From positions 67,604 to 119,354 of the forward strand of contig CANOWY010000001.1 in the NCBI GenBank assembly GCA_947571135.1: a stretch of DNA of 51,751 nucleotides. Direction: 5' to 3'. Every line of letters starts with the position of its first letter. Positions within the stretch are counted from its first letter, which is position 1. The position numbers were made by a program, and so were the translations under genes. This document shows positions 43,260 through 51,751 of this stretch, piece by piece. The notes below the pieces were generated by a model. That model did no database searches. It was not told where the DNA came from and saw only the letters and a list, made by a program, of their open reading frames with translations. This stretch comes from an uncultured Mycoplasmatota bacterium (GTDB lineage Bacteria > Bacillota_I > Bacilli_A > RF39 > UBA660).

Positions 43260-46076
43260 TTGAAAAATGATAAGATTATCATTCGTGGAGCCCGAGAAAA
43301 TAATTTAAAAAATGTAGATTTAGATTTACCTAAAAATAAACTCATTGTTATGACAGGTGTATCAGGAAGTGGAAAAAGTAGTTTAGCATTTGATACAATT
43401 TATGCAGAAGGGCAAAGAAGATTTGTGGAAAGTTTATCTAGTTATGCACGTCAATTTTTGGGGGGTAGTGATAAGCCAGACGTCGATAGTATTGATGGGT
43501 TATCCCCAGCAATTGCGATTGATCAGAAAACCACCAACAACAATCCACGTAGTACCGTAGGAACCGTAACAGAAATATATGACTATTTAAAACTTTTATA
43601 TGCAAGAATTGGCATTCCCTATTGTCCGAATCATCATGAAGCGATTACGCATCAAAGTATTGAAGAGATGACAAACAAAGTCATGAATCTAGAACCTGGG
43701 ACAAAATTAGAAATTATGGCTCCTGTTGTCAAGGACGAAAAAGGAATGCATCAAGAAATATTAGAAAATTTGCGACGTGATGGTTTTACAAGAATTCGCA
43801 TAAATGGAGAAGTACGTTCTTTAGAAGAAGAAATTATCTTGGAAAAAAATATCAAAGATACTATTGAAGTTATTGTGGATAGAGTAGTCTTAAAAAGCGA
43901 AGAAAGAAGCCGTATTTTTGAAGCCATTGAAACTAGTACACGCCTTGCAGATGGTATGGTACTGATTCATATTATCGGCGGAGAAGAGATGCTATGGAGT
44001 GAAAAATTTGCCTGTGTAAAATGTAATTATTCCATTCCAGACTTAGAACCAAGAATGTTTTCATTTAATGCACCTTTTGGTGCATGTCCAGAATGTAAAG
44101 GACTAGGATTTAAAACAGCAATTTCAGAAACCTTGCTTATCCCCGATAATACGTTATCTATTAATGAGGGTGCTATTACCACGATGTCAGATGATCAAAA
44201 TATATTTTACACAGATGTAAAAACGGCTTGTGATTATTATAAGATTGATATGAACAAACCTTTTAAAAACTTAACCAAAAAAGAAAAAAACATTTTATTC
44301 TTTGGAACAAAAGAGGAATTAAATTTTGAATACACAGCCAAAAATGGCAATAAAAGATATGTAACCAGATGTTTTGAAGGGGTTATCAACAACCTAGAAA
44401 GACGATACTTAGAAACCTCATCTACTTGGATTCGTGAATGGCTTGATAACTATATGATGGAAATAGAATGTCCAGAGTGCCATGGAGCCAGATTAAAAGA
44501 ATCTATATTAAATGTATATGTAGGCAAGAAAAATATTTATGAGATGACAAAGATGAGCATTGGGCGGTTATTAGAATTTATAAAAAGTTTAAAATTAAAC
44601 AAAGAACAAACGGAGATTAGCCGTTTAATTATTAAAGAAATTATTAATCGTTTAGAATTTTTGAAAAATGTAGGATTAGATTATATAACACTTGATCGTA
44701 TGGCGGGAACTTTATCTGGGGGTGAATTACAAAGAATAAGACTTGCAACCCAAATTGGAAGTAAACTATCAGGGGTGTTATATGTACTAGATGAGCCTTC
44801 TATAGGACTTCATCAAAGAGACAATGATAAATTAATTGCATCATTAAAAGAAATGGTAGATTTAGGAAACACATTAATTGTGGTAGAACACGATACAGAT
44901 ACTATGATGGCCGCAGACTATTTAGTAGACATTGGTCCTGGAGCAGGACGCGAAGGAGGTTCTGTTGTTGCCGCAGGTACTCCTAGTGAAGTTATGAAAA
45001 ACAAAGACTCCATCACTGGACGATACTTAGCAGGTACTGAAAAAATAGAAGTTCCAGAAAAAAGAAGAAAAGGAAATGGAAAAACACTAGAAATCATTGG
45101 AGCCAGTGAACATAACCTTAAAAATATTGATGTAAAAATTCCGTTAGGAAAATTTGTCTGTGTAACAGGCGTATCTGGTTCTGGAAAGAGTTCTTTAGTA
45201 AATGAAATCTTATACAAATCAGTATTTAAAAGTCTTTATCCAAAATCAAAAGTGATTCCAGGAAAATGTAAAAAAATAAAAGGGTTAAATCAAATTGACA
45301 AAGTAGTCCAAATTTCACAAGATCCAATTGGCAGAACTCCAAGAAGTAACCCAGCAACTTATGTAGGGGTATTTGATAACATAAGAGATTTATTCGCTGA
45401 AATGAAAGAAAGCAAAATGCGGGGATTTGATAAATCAAGATTTTCCTTTAATGTAAAAGGCGGAAGATGTGAAGCATGTTATGGTGATGGCGTAAAAAAA
45501 ATTGAAATGCATTTCTTACCAGATGTTTATGTTCCATGTGACGTTTGTAAAGGAACTCGTTACAATAAAGATACTTTGAACATTAAATTTAAAGATAAAA
45601 ATATTTCAGAAGTACTAAAATTACGCGTCGAGGAAGCCCAAGAATTTTTTGAAAATGTTCCTAAAATCAAAGCAAAACTTGATATTATGATGGACGTTGG
45701 ATTATCTTATGTTGAATTAGGCTCTGGAGCACCCACATTATCTGGTGGAGAAGCAGGACGTGTAAAACTTGCCAAAGAATTACAAAAGAAGCCAACCGGA
45801 AAAAGTTTATTTATTCTAGACGAACCAACAACTGGACTTCATTCAGCAGATATTAAAAAGTTATTAGTGATTTTACAAAGAATTGTAGACAATGGCGATA
45901 CAGTAGTAGTTATTGAACATAATCTAGATGTTATAAAAGTGGCAGATTATATTATAGACTTAGGACCAGAAGGTGGAGATAATGGTGGAACGATTATTGC
46001 TACTGGAACACCAGAAGAAATTGTCAAAAATAAAAATTCTTACACTGGAGAGTATTTAAAAGAATATTTAAAATAG
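43260..46076 (+). CDS. uvrA: excinuclease ABC subunit A
   Basis: DNA damage sensor of nucleotide excision repair, working with UvrB. 938 residues, normal length. Two ABC halves: Walker A GVSGSGKSS in each, signatures LSGGELQRIRLA and LSGGEAGRVKLA (usually LSGGEAQR), Walker B YVLDEPSIGLH and FILDEPTTGLH. Zinc modules CVKC...CPEC and CEAC...CDVC are intact. The TTG start follows AAAGGAG by 10 nt; a nearby ATG at 43254 runs straight into a stop. uvrB and hprK, usual neighbours, are absent here. Confidence 0.97.
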   Translation: MKNDKIIIRGARENNLKNVDLDLPKNKLIVMTGVSGSGKSSLAFDTIYAEGQRRFVESLSSYARQFLGGSDKPDVDSIDGLSPAIAIDQKTTNNNPRSTVGTVTEIYDYLKLLYARIGIPYCPNHHEAITHQSIEEMTNKVMNLEPGTKLEIMAPVVKDEKGMHQEILENLRRDGFTRIRINGEVRSLEEEIILEKNIKDTIEVIVDRVVLKSEERSRIFEAIETSTRLADGMVLIHIIGGEEMLWSEKFACVKCNYSIPDLEPRMFSFNAPFGACPECKGLGFKTAISETLLIPDNTLSINEGAITTMSDDQNIFYTDVKTACDYYKIDMNKPFKNLTKKEKNILFFGTKEELNFEYTAKNGNKRYVTRCFEGVINNLERRYLETSSTWIREWLDNYMMEIECPECHGARLKESILNVYVGKKNIYEMTKMSIGRLLEFIKSLKLNKEQTEISRLIIKEIINRLEFLKNVGLDYITLDRMAGTLSGGELQRIRLATQIGSKLSGVLYVLDEPSIGLHQRDNDKLIASLKEMVDLGNTLIVVEHDTDTMMAADYLVDIGPGAGREGGSVVAAGTPSEVMKNKDSITGRYLAGTEKIEVPEKRRKGNGKTLEIIGASEHNLKNIDVKIPLGKFVCVTGVSGSGKSSLVNEILYKSVFKSLYPKSKVIPGKCKKIKGLNQIDKVVQISQDPIGRTPRSNPATYVGVFDNIRDLFAEMKESKMRGFDKSRFSFNVKGGRCEACYGDGVKKIEMHFLPDVYVPCDVCKGTRYNKDTLNIKFKDKNISEVLKLRVEEAQEFFENVPKIKAKLDIMMDVGLSYVELGSGAPTLSGGEAGRVKLAKELQKKPTGKSLFILDEPTTGLHSADIKKLLVILQRIVDNGDTVVVIEHNLDVIKVADYIIDLGPEGGDNGGTIIATGTPEEIVKNKNSYTGEYLKEYLK

Positions 46077-46107
46077 AAAAATAGGTACAGTTTGCATAAA
46101 AAGAAAG

Positions 46108-46133
46108 AACTACATTTAAAATGCAGTTTTTTT
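46108..46133 (+). terminator. intrinsic terminator of uvrA
   Basis: AACTACATT (46108-46116) pairs with AATGCAGTT (46120-46128) with one A-C mismatch, 3-nt loop, then T7. Confidence 0.65.
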
Positions 46134-46176
46134 CACTAAATATGTTATAATTTTAAAAAGAAAGAAGGTAATTTTT

Positions 46177-46989
46177 ATGAATCCAGTTATGATAAGTATT
46201 TTTGGTTTAGAAGTCCGTTGGTATTCCTTTTTGCTTTTGTTAGCCATCGGATTAGGTCTTTATTTACTTATGAAAGAAGGAAAACGTTACGAATACTCTA
46301 AAGATTTTATATTCAATCTTGCTTTTTGGATGATTATTTTTGGCTTTATAGGGGCAAGAATTTACTATGTTATTTTTAATTACAAGTATTATTTGAATGA
46401 TCCAATTAGTATTTTAAAAGTATGGGAAGGAGGACTTGCCATTCATGGGGGACTTTTAGGTGGATTTATTACACTAGTTCTTTATTGTCGTAAGTATAAC
46501 ACTCGCATTTCCAAAATGACAGATATGATTACGATTCCACTTCTTTTAGGGCAAGCAATTGGAAGATGGGGAAACTTCTTTAATGGTGAAGCCCATGGAA
46601 GTGCTGTAGCACTTATTGATTTACAAAATAAACATATTCCAGAATTTATAATTGAAGGAATGCATATTAATGGAGTTTATTACCATCCAACCTTTTTTTA
46701 TGAATCCCTTTGGTGTATATTAGGTGTTCTCGTCTTACTTATAGTAAAAAAATACAAATATTTGAAAGTAGGACAATTATCCAGCATATATTTAATGTGG
46801 TACAGTGTAGGTAGATTTTTTATAGAGTCTTTAAGAACTGATTCTTTAATGCTAGGAGGTTTCAAAGTAGCACAACTTGTATCTATTGCTTTATTTGTAA
46901 TTGGACTTTTAGTCTTTATGATTCTCAGTCGTAAAGGAAAATTTGAAGATTTATATACAGAAGTAAAAGGTAGTGAAATACAATTTTAA
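46177..46989 (+). CDS. lgt: prolipoprotein diacylglyceryl transferase
   Basis: Transfers diacylglycerol to the lipobox Cys of prolipoproteins in the membrane. 270 residues, about seven membrane helices. Motifs: GARIYYVIFN, WEGGLAIHGGLLGG with the essential His-Gly-Gly, GRWGNFFNGEAHG and HPTFFYESLW. GAAAGAAGG start site. Paired with trxB 11 bp downstream, as in many Bacillota. Confidence 0.97.
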   Translation: MNPVMISIFGLEVRWYSFLLLLAIGLGLYLLMKEGKRYEYSKDFIFNLAFWMIIFGFIGARIYYVIFNYKYYLNDPISILKVWEGGLAIHGGLLGGFITLVLYCRKYNTRISKMTDMITIPLLLGQAIGRWGNFFNGEAHGSAVALIDLQNKHIPEFIIEGMHINGVYYHPTFFYESLWCILGVLVLLIVKKYKYLKVGQLSSIYLMWYSVGRFFIESLRTDSLMLGGFKVAQLVSIALFVIGLLVFMILSRKGKFEDLYTEVKGSEIQF

Positions 46990-47000
46990 GGAGAAATAAT

Positions 47001-47906
47001 ATGCAATACGATTTAATTATTATTGGAATGGGAATCTCAGGAATATCAGCAGGTATATATGCAAAAAATAGTGGGTTAAAAATTTTAATGTTAGAAAAAA
47101 ATATGCCAGGTGGTTTATTGAACAAAATAAGTAAAATAAATAATTATCCAGGATATAGAGAAGTAACAGGTCCCGACTTATCGTTAGAATTATTTAATAG
47201 TGTAAATGAATTAAATATCCCTTATAAGATAGCAGAAGTAGAAGAAATTAGAGTAGAAAAAAATAAAAAAATAGTAAAAACAACATTAGGAGAATTTGAA
47301 AGCAAATATGTAATTATTGCGAGTGGTAGAGAGAGTAGAAAATTAGGACTTCCTAATGAAACTAAATTATTAGGAAGAGGCATTAGCACTTGCGCGCTTT
47401 GTGATGGTGCTTTATATAAAGACAAAGAAGTTGCTCTTGTTGGTGGGGGAAATAGTGCTATTGAAGAAGCACTTTATTTATCAAATATTGTAAAAAAAAT
47501 ATATTTAATTCATAGAAGAGAAACGTTTCGTGCAGATGCAGCTTTAGTAAAACTTTTAAATGAAAAAAAGAACATTGAAATTCTTTATAATAGTGAAGTA
47601 ACTTCAATAATTGAAGAGGAAAATAAAGTGAAAGAGATTGTAATAAATAAAGAAAAAACTATAGAAGTTTCTGCTTTATTTACTTATATTGGTTTTGAGC
47701 CAAATAATTCTTTTGTAAAAAAATTAAATCTTTTAAATGAAGTAGGTTATATTGAAGTAGATGAAAACTATGAAACAAAAATTGCGGGCATTTATGCTGT
47801 TGGAGATAGTATAAAAAAAGATATTTATCAACTAATCACGGCTGCAAATGATGGAGTAGTAGCGGCCATTCGCATTATTAGGAAAAGCAAAAAAGAAAAA
47901 AATTAA
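47001..47906 (+). CDS. trxB: thioredoxin reductase
   Basis: NADPH-dependent flavoenzyme that reduces thioredoxin. 301 residues. FAD site IIIGMGISGISAGIYA (GxGxxG), redox-active CALC in STCALCDGALYKD (usually CATC), NADPH site VGGGNSAIEEALYL with HRRETFRA, and the C-terminal GIYAVGDSIKKDIYQLITAA. All domains complete. Confidence 0.93.
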   Translation: MQYDLIIIGMGISGISAGIYAKNSGLKILMLEKNMPGGLLNKISKINNYPGYREVTGPDLSLELFNSVNELNIPYKIAEVEEIRVEKNKKIVKTTLGEFESKYVIIASGRESRKLGLPNETKLLGRGISTCALCDGALYKDKEVALVGGGNSAIEEALYLSNIVKKIYLIHRRETFRADAALVKLLNEKKNIEILYNSEVTSIIEEENKVKEIVINKEKTIEVSALFTYIGFEPNNSFVKKLNLLNEVGYIEVDENYETKIAGIYAVGDSIKKDIYQLITAANDGVVAAIRIIRKSKKEKN

Positions 47907-47928
47907 ATGCTAAATTTTTTTCTTTTTT
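47889..47928 (+). terminator. intrinsic terminator of trxB
   Basis: A 16-bp perfect A/T stem (47889-47904 with 47913-47928) around an 8-nt loop. One G-C pair interrupts it. It overlaps the trxB stop. AT-only stems are weak, but the length and trailing T support it. Confidence 0.55.
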
Positions 47929-47963
47929 TAAACTTCAATTTAAAAAATCAATTTTTTTCATGA

Positions 47964-47992
47964 TTGAAAATAAGAATGAAATAATTTATAAT
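47964..47992 (+). promoter_or_regulatory. cassette promoter, copy B
   Basis: TTGAAA (47964-47969), 17 bp, TATAAT (47987-47992), same boxes and spacing as at 33030 and 51698. GGAGG at 48008-48012 precedes the ATG at 48019. Confidence 0.8.
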
Positions 47993-48018
47993 GAAATAAA
48001 GATAGATGGAGGAAGAAA

Positions 48019-49550
48019 ATGAAAAAAGAAGAAAAGAAAAACCTCCCAACTTCAGGGACTAACCTGGGGGGGGTATATTAGAAAGTAACCCAGGAAGGAA
48101 ACGGAAGAAAATACTATTAGTAGTAATAGGAATATTACTGAGTTTAGGAATTATAATAAGTGTAAGTTATGCATGGTGGAGTCATATAGTAAGTCAAGAA
48201 GGAATCAATACAATAGAAAGTACATGTTTAGAAATAGAACTAACCGATGAAAATCCGATTCATTTACAAAATGCTTATCCTATAACAGACGCAGAAGCGA
48301 AGATTTTAACCCCTTATACATTTACAATCACAAATACCTGTACAACAACAGTAGAATATGATGTCAATTTAGATATCATGGAAAGTACAAGTAGATTAAG
48401 TAGCGAATATATAGCAGTAGAGTTTAATGGAGAAACAAAGAAACTATTAAATACATTAGAGAGTGTAGAACCAAGTTATCCAGGAAGTGATTACATACCA
48501 GTAGAGGCAAGATACTTAACCAGTGGAGAGTTAGGAGCGAATGAAAGTAAGACCTATACAATAAAACTATGGATGGATGAAAGCGTTACAGTTGAAGATG
48601 ATGCGATGAATAAGAACTTTATAAGTAAGATAGTCGTAACAGCCAAACAAAGCCATATTGTAAGATTAGTCGATTATATTCTAAGTGATACAAGTAAAAA
48701 TTTCGAAAAATTTACCCATGAAGAAACATATCAAACTCCTGCTTTAACAGATTATCGCTATACTGGAAGTAATCCCGATAATTACGTCTGTTTTGGAAGT
48801 GAAGAGAGTGTCTGTCCAGAAGACAACCTATACCGAATCATAGGAGTAATACCAACACAGAGTGAAATAGGTGGGGAATATGTTAATAGAGTGAAGTTGA
48901 TTAAAACAAATCCTTATGAAGAAAATGAGAGTGGATATCTAAAAAGAAATTCAAATGGTAGTAATGGTTATCAATGGAATTCTACAAATAATAATGCATG
49001 GGATAATACTCCACTAAATATAACGATATTAAATAAAGTATATTGGAATCATTTAAGTGAATATCAAAACTACGTAGCCCCAAGTGTTTGGTATTTAGGT
49101 GCAATTGATTATACAACTGTTGCCTCTATCCCTATGAATAATTTGTATTCTTTAGAGCGAGGAAATTTACCAAGTAAAAGTAAAGGTTCTCTTTCTATTT
49201 TAAACAATCTTGGTCTTATGTATTTAAGTGATTATGCTTTTACAATAGGAAATGCATATTATAATCAAAATCAATGGAAACTTGCTGAAGAATATAAAGA
49301 AAAATCATGGCTATATGATAGCACATACGCTGATTGGCTAATTACTTCAGATCCGTATTATGATAGTTCTGGAACATCCTATGGACAAGGAGTTCAGTGT
49401 GGTGATAGAAGAATAAGTGGAGAAGCAGCTCTCAGTGAATGGCTTGATGTTAAATCAATTCGTCCCACCTTTTATTTAAAGTCTAGTGTTTTATACAAAA
49501 ATGGAAGTGGAACCAAAGAGAATCCATATAGAATTAGCATCAATGAATAA
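48019..49550 (+). CDS. phase-variable surface protein, copy B (OFF, frameshifted at G8)
   Basis: The ATG at 48019 opens MKKEEKKNLPTSGTNLGGVY and stops at TAG 48079. The body is out of frame; one more G in the 8-G tract joins them to a 510-residue protein: cytoplasmic leader, GRKRKK, helix ILLVVIGILLSLGIIISVSY, then AWWSHIVSQEGINTIES and an ectodomain closely matching the 494-residue protein at 31341 through about residue 255 (NLYRIIGVIPTQSEIGGEY). The C-terminal half diverges but keeps LGLMYLSDYAFTIG, RPTFYLKSSVLY and ENPYRISINE. Coding continues from 48082 without a start, so the gene depends on tract length. The largest intact piece begins at an ATG at 48378, without a ribosome binding site. 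It overlaps an XRE gene by 8 nt. Confidence 0.85.
48066..48073 (+). repeat. poly-G tract, 8 G
   Basis: Uninterrupted run of eight G at the same codons as the 10-G tract of copy A, in the same flanking sequence (CCT before, TAT after). Nine G would open the frame. Confidence 0.95.
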
Positions 49551-49740
49551 TATTAATTTAAAAGAAATACGTAAAAGTTGCGGATATACCCAAAAAGAAC
49601 TAGCAAAAAAATTAGGAATAGTAGACTCAACACTTGCGCATTATGAAAGTGGAATAAGAAAAATAAGTCTAGAAATGTTTTTGAAATTATTAAATGTATG
49701 TGAATTAAAAATAGAAATAAAAAGAAAAGACCCATCATGA
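49543..49740 (+). CDS. small XRE-family regulator (pair 2)
   Basis: 65 residues from the ATG at 49543 in ATGAATAA, overlapping the surface protein stop by 8 nt. LKEIRKSCGYTQKELAKKLG then IVDSTLAHYESGIRKISLEM is a Cro/CI helix-turn-helix; about three quarters of residues match the paralogue at 32818. An upstream in-frame start at 49486 lies inside the surface gene and is not preferred. When copy B is OFF, ribosomes do not reach this overlap, so the regulator would also be reduced. It ends inside an 18-bp palindrome. Confidence 0.85.
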   Translation: MNNINLKEIRKSCGYTQKELAKKLGIVDSTLAHYESGIRKISLEMFLKLLNVCELKIEIKRKDPS

Positions 49741-49762
49741 AATTTTTCATGATGGGTCTTTT
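49725..49762. terminator. bidirectional terminator, 18-bp perfect inverted repeat
   Basis: Left arm 49725-49742 (AAAAGACCCATCATGAAA) pairs perfectly with 49745-49762; only two T lie between. The arms begin with A4 and end with T4, so it can terminate on both strands. It contains the stop of the XRE gene and the final codons of the minus-strand helicase gene. Confidence 0.85.
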
Positions 49763-51594
49763 GTTTCATCATTCATAAAATATACGTAACATCCTTTTCT
49801 TGCACGCGTAAACATAACATAATAATTATTTCGAATTAAAATATTTAATTCTTTTTCAAAATTGCCTTTTATATGAGGATGAGTAGCAACATAATCTAAT
49901 ATTTTTCTTACAGTTCTAGGATTATCTAGTTTTTGAGGATATCCGTTTTTATATACAGCAACCTCTGAAAAGAAACGAAGTTTATTGGCTATGCTAATTA
50001 TCATGTTATATTCAGCCATTTTATCAGGTATTGCTCTTATACCATCCTTTGTTAATTTTGCATCAGGTCCTACAATGACTAAGACATAATCAACATCAAG
50101 TCCAGGCATCCACCAAGTTCCCACCCATATTTTTCCATTGTTTTTACTTAAATAATTTTTTTCATTAATATAAGGTATCCATCTACATTCTTCTTTATAA
50201 TTCCAACGTGTAAAAAATATAGAATTTTCATGATTTATAAACTCTTGTATTTTATCATGATCATTTGATAATAACCCGATAGTAGCAAAAGTATCGTTTG
50301 GCTTACTAAAAGCAATTTCTCTAGCCTTATCACTAACTTCTTTAATATTAGATAGTACCTTGAATTCAAATTTATCATCTTTTTTTATATTTTTATCTCC
50401 TGTTAATAAATTTTTTACATTAGAAATAAAATGAATTGAATTATTAAAACGAACAGTTTTATTCAAATAAATTTGACAATAATTAGGATTATCCTCTAAT
50501 TGCTCTAATTCTTCAATTGCGTTTGTAGCAATAATTGCTTGGTATTTGTCATATGCTAAAATTAAAGTAACATTGTCTTTTAGTAAAGAACTTATAACCC
50601 CTTTTTCATTGTGTTGTGCTTCATCCATGATGACGATATATTCTTCTTTAGAATTATTTAATTTTTTACTTATACTAAAAGAATAACTAAAAAGGTGCTC
50701 ACCATTTGGATATAAAGAACGATATAAAGCAGTATTCTGTGCTCCTGAACAAAACAAAACAGTTTTATTTGCAAATTTGTTATTATTAAGTAGTGAAACA
50801 TATAAATTGATTAATATAGCAGTTTTTCCGGAACCAGCACAACCGTCAACCTGAATTATTTTCTTACCAGTTTCTATAGAAGCGATAATTTTATTCATGG
50901 CTTCTTGCTGCTCGCTTGTTAAAATAAATCCTTCTTCTTTTTTTACGATATCACTCATTGATTCTATAATATCTCTTGCTGGTTTATAAAAAGCATTTTC
51001 TAAATTATTTTGCATTTCTTTATCTCCGTAAATAAAAGTATTGCCATAACTTGCTAAAAGAGTATCTAGTTTAGTATAACATAGAATATCTGATGAATTT
51101 TTATCTTTATTTTTCTCGATTAATTTCATAATACCATGATTTGTTACATTTTTTGCTAATACTACTGCATTCACTTTATAATTTGAGCCAATATTCAAGT
51201 AGTTTTTAAAGGCAGTTTTATGTCTATTAACTTGTATTTGCGGATGCAATTGTCTTTCATTTTCACGATAATTACTAAAAGAAGTATTAAGTATATACTC
51301 ATCATTCCACTCTTTAACCTCAATGATTAAAACATTTTTTTTCTTTTTTAAATCGTACCCAGCCAAAATAATATCTGCTGCCATATTGTCTACAACTAAT
51401 TGATATTCTATTGCAATAATTACACTTGGATCTAAATCTCTTAAAAAAGAACTGTTTTTTAAATCCTCAATAATTTTTTCCCAAGATCTTATTTGAGACT
51501 CTTCTGCATCCTGATTATAAAACTTAATTTTTTTTAAAATTTCTTCCTTTGAGGTTTTAAAAAAATTTCCGATTGTATCAATATAATTTTTCAT
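49747..51594 (-). CDS. nuclease-helicase with DUF2075 domain
   Basis: 615 residues from the second ATG (51594), 6 nt after AGGAG; the first abuts that site. Residues about 60-150 resemble a restriction-endonuclease fold of the NERD type: Glu64, Asp74 in ADIILAG and IIEVKEW with Glu92-Val-Lys94. Residues about 225-615 are a superfamily 1 helicase of the DUF2075 group: Walker A GCAGSGKT at 251-258, DEAQ at 324-327, and NNYYVMFTRARKGCYVYF as the last motif. Such fusions occur among antiviral defence and repair genes, so defence is inferred. It sits alone between surface cassette B and the start of a third cassette. Confidence 0.75.
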   Translation of the reverse strand: MKNYIDTIGNFFKTSKEEILKKIKFYNQDAEESQIRSWEKIIEDLKNSSFLRDLDPSVIIAIEYQLVVDNMAADIILAGYDLKKKKNVLIIEVKEWNDEYILNTSFSNYRENERQLHPQIQVNRHKTAFKNYLNIGSNYKVNAVVLAKNVTNHGIMKLIEKNKDKNSSDILCYTKLDTLLASYGNTFIYGDKEMQNNLENAFYKPARDIIESMSDIVKKEEGFILTSEQQEAMNKIIASIETGKKIIQVDGCAGSGKTAILINLYVSLLNNNKFANKTVLFCSGAQNTALYRSLYPNGEHLFSYSFSISKKLNNSKEEYIVIMDEAQHNEKGVISSLLKDNVTLILAYDKYQAIIATNAIEELEQLEDNPNYCQIYLNKTVRFNNSIHFISNVKNLLTGDKNIKKDDKFEFKVLSNIKEVSDKAREIAFSKPNDTFATIGLLSNDHDKIQEFINHENSIFFTRWNYKEECRWIPYINEKNYLSKNNGKIWVGTWWMPGLDVDYVLVIVGPDAKLTKDGIRAIPDKMAEYNMIISIANKLRFFSEVAVYKNGYPQKLDNPRTVRKILDYVATHPHIKGNFEKELNILIRNNYYVMFTRARKGCYVYFMNDETKDPS

Positions 51595-51697
51595 AAACAT
51601 CTCCTAACTTCCTGGCCTTATTCTAACATTTATACTATTAAATAGTAAATAAAATAAATAGCAAAATATAGAAATTTTATTAAGGAGATGGAAGCAA

Positions 51698-51751
51698 TTG
51701 AAAATGAAGAGAAAATAATTTATAATGTAGATAAGATAGATGGAGGAAAGA
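51698..51751 (+). promoter_or_regulatory. third cassette: promoter and leader, cut by window end
   Basis: TTGAAA (51698-51703), 17 bp, TATAAT (51721-51726), then GGAGG at 51742-51746. The spacer from TTGAAA to TATAAT is identical to copy A, and the rest is close to copy B. The start codon should lie just beyond base 51751. Divergent from the helicase gene. Confidence 0.75.

Noticed and set aside
48378..49550. Copy B body read as a complete 390-residue gene
   Set aside because: It would lack the membrane anchor and the conserved beta domain start that are coded directly upstream in the same frame; no ribosome binding site precedes it.
31341..49550. Diversity-generating retroelement as source of the variable C-terminal halves
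   Set aside because: No reverse transcriptase or template repeat was recognised in the window, and the variation is not confined to adenine positions by eye.

Overview
The window is AT-rich DNA (roughly 30% GC by eye) from a bacterium of the Bacillota, most likely an uncultured gut member of the Bacilli/Erysipelotrichia-RF39 type. Grounds: Bacillota gene order (complete S10-spc-alpha ribosomal cluster; uvrA, lgt, trxB; a gltX-like gene followed by cysS), strong AGGAGG ribosome binding sites, zinc-type S14, missing L30, a Spo0A regulator and several fast-evolving proteins. TGA is used as a stop, so this is the standard bacterial code and not a Mycoplasma. The lineage is inferred from content only.

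Layout. 1-4500: end of an ABC exporter, a membrane partner, a small membrane protein, clpP and a membrane-anchored HExxH metallopeptidase (the last two on minus). 4642-10118: TGS-uridine kinase fusion, then gapA-pgk-tpiA and spo0A. 10225-16540: cell-surface block with a coiled-coil, glucosaminidase-like membrane protein, gpmI, a cadherin-like-domain anchored protein, a large cysteine-rich prepilin-like protein and a small anchored protein. 16541-16991: gene-free stretch with a terminator, a strong promoter and the S10 leader. 16992-30993: about 29 translation and secretion genes, tightly packed and often overlapping. 31001-34224: first surface-protein island. 34289-47906: housekeeping genes (clpC, gltX-like, cysS, zinc peptidase, SDR, MFS-like, uvrA, lgt, trxB). 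47964-51751: second surface-protein island, then a nuclease-helicase on minus and the start of a third cassette cut by the window end.

The most unusual content is a family of surface-protein cassettes at 31.3-34.2 kb and 48.0-51.8 kb. Three copies share a promoter (TTGAAA, 17 bp, TATAAT) and a GGAGG leader. The two that are complete also share a 5' coding module (MKKEEKK-LPTSGT-LGG) interrupted by a pure G tract, 10 G at 33134-33143 and 8 G at 48066-48073. In each, the body of the gene is out of frame with the start codon by exactly one base, and 9 G would open both reading frames. This is the arrangement expected of slipped-strand phase variation, with both copies read here in the OFF state. 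Two related surface proteins, one without a G tract, each overlap by 8 nt a small XRE-type DNA-binding protein gene, forming a repeated surface-protein/regulator pair. The paralogues are nearly alike in their N-terminal halves and divergent in their C-terminal halves.

Other notable points are a glutamyl-tRNA synthetase homologue that has lost both the HIGH and KMSKS motifs, a phosphoglycerate kinase with two active-site arginines replaced by lysine, an inverted repeat in the spo0A promoter region, and a long acidic tail on L3. No tRNA, rRNA, CRISPR array, transposase or reverse transcriptase was recognised.
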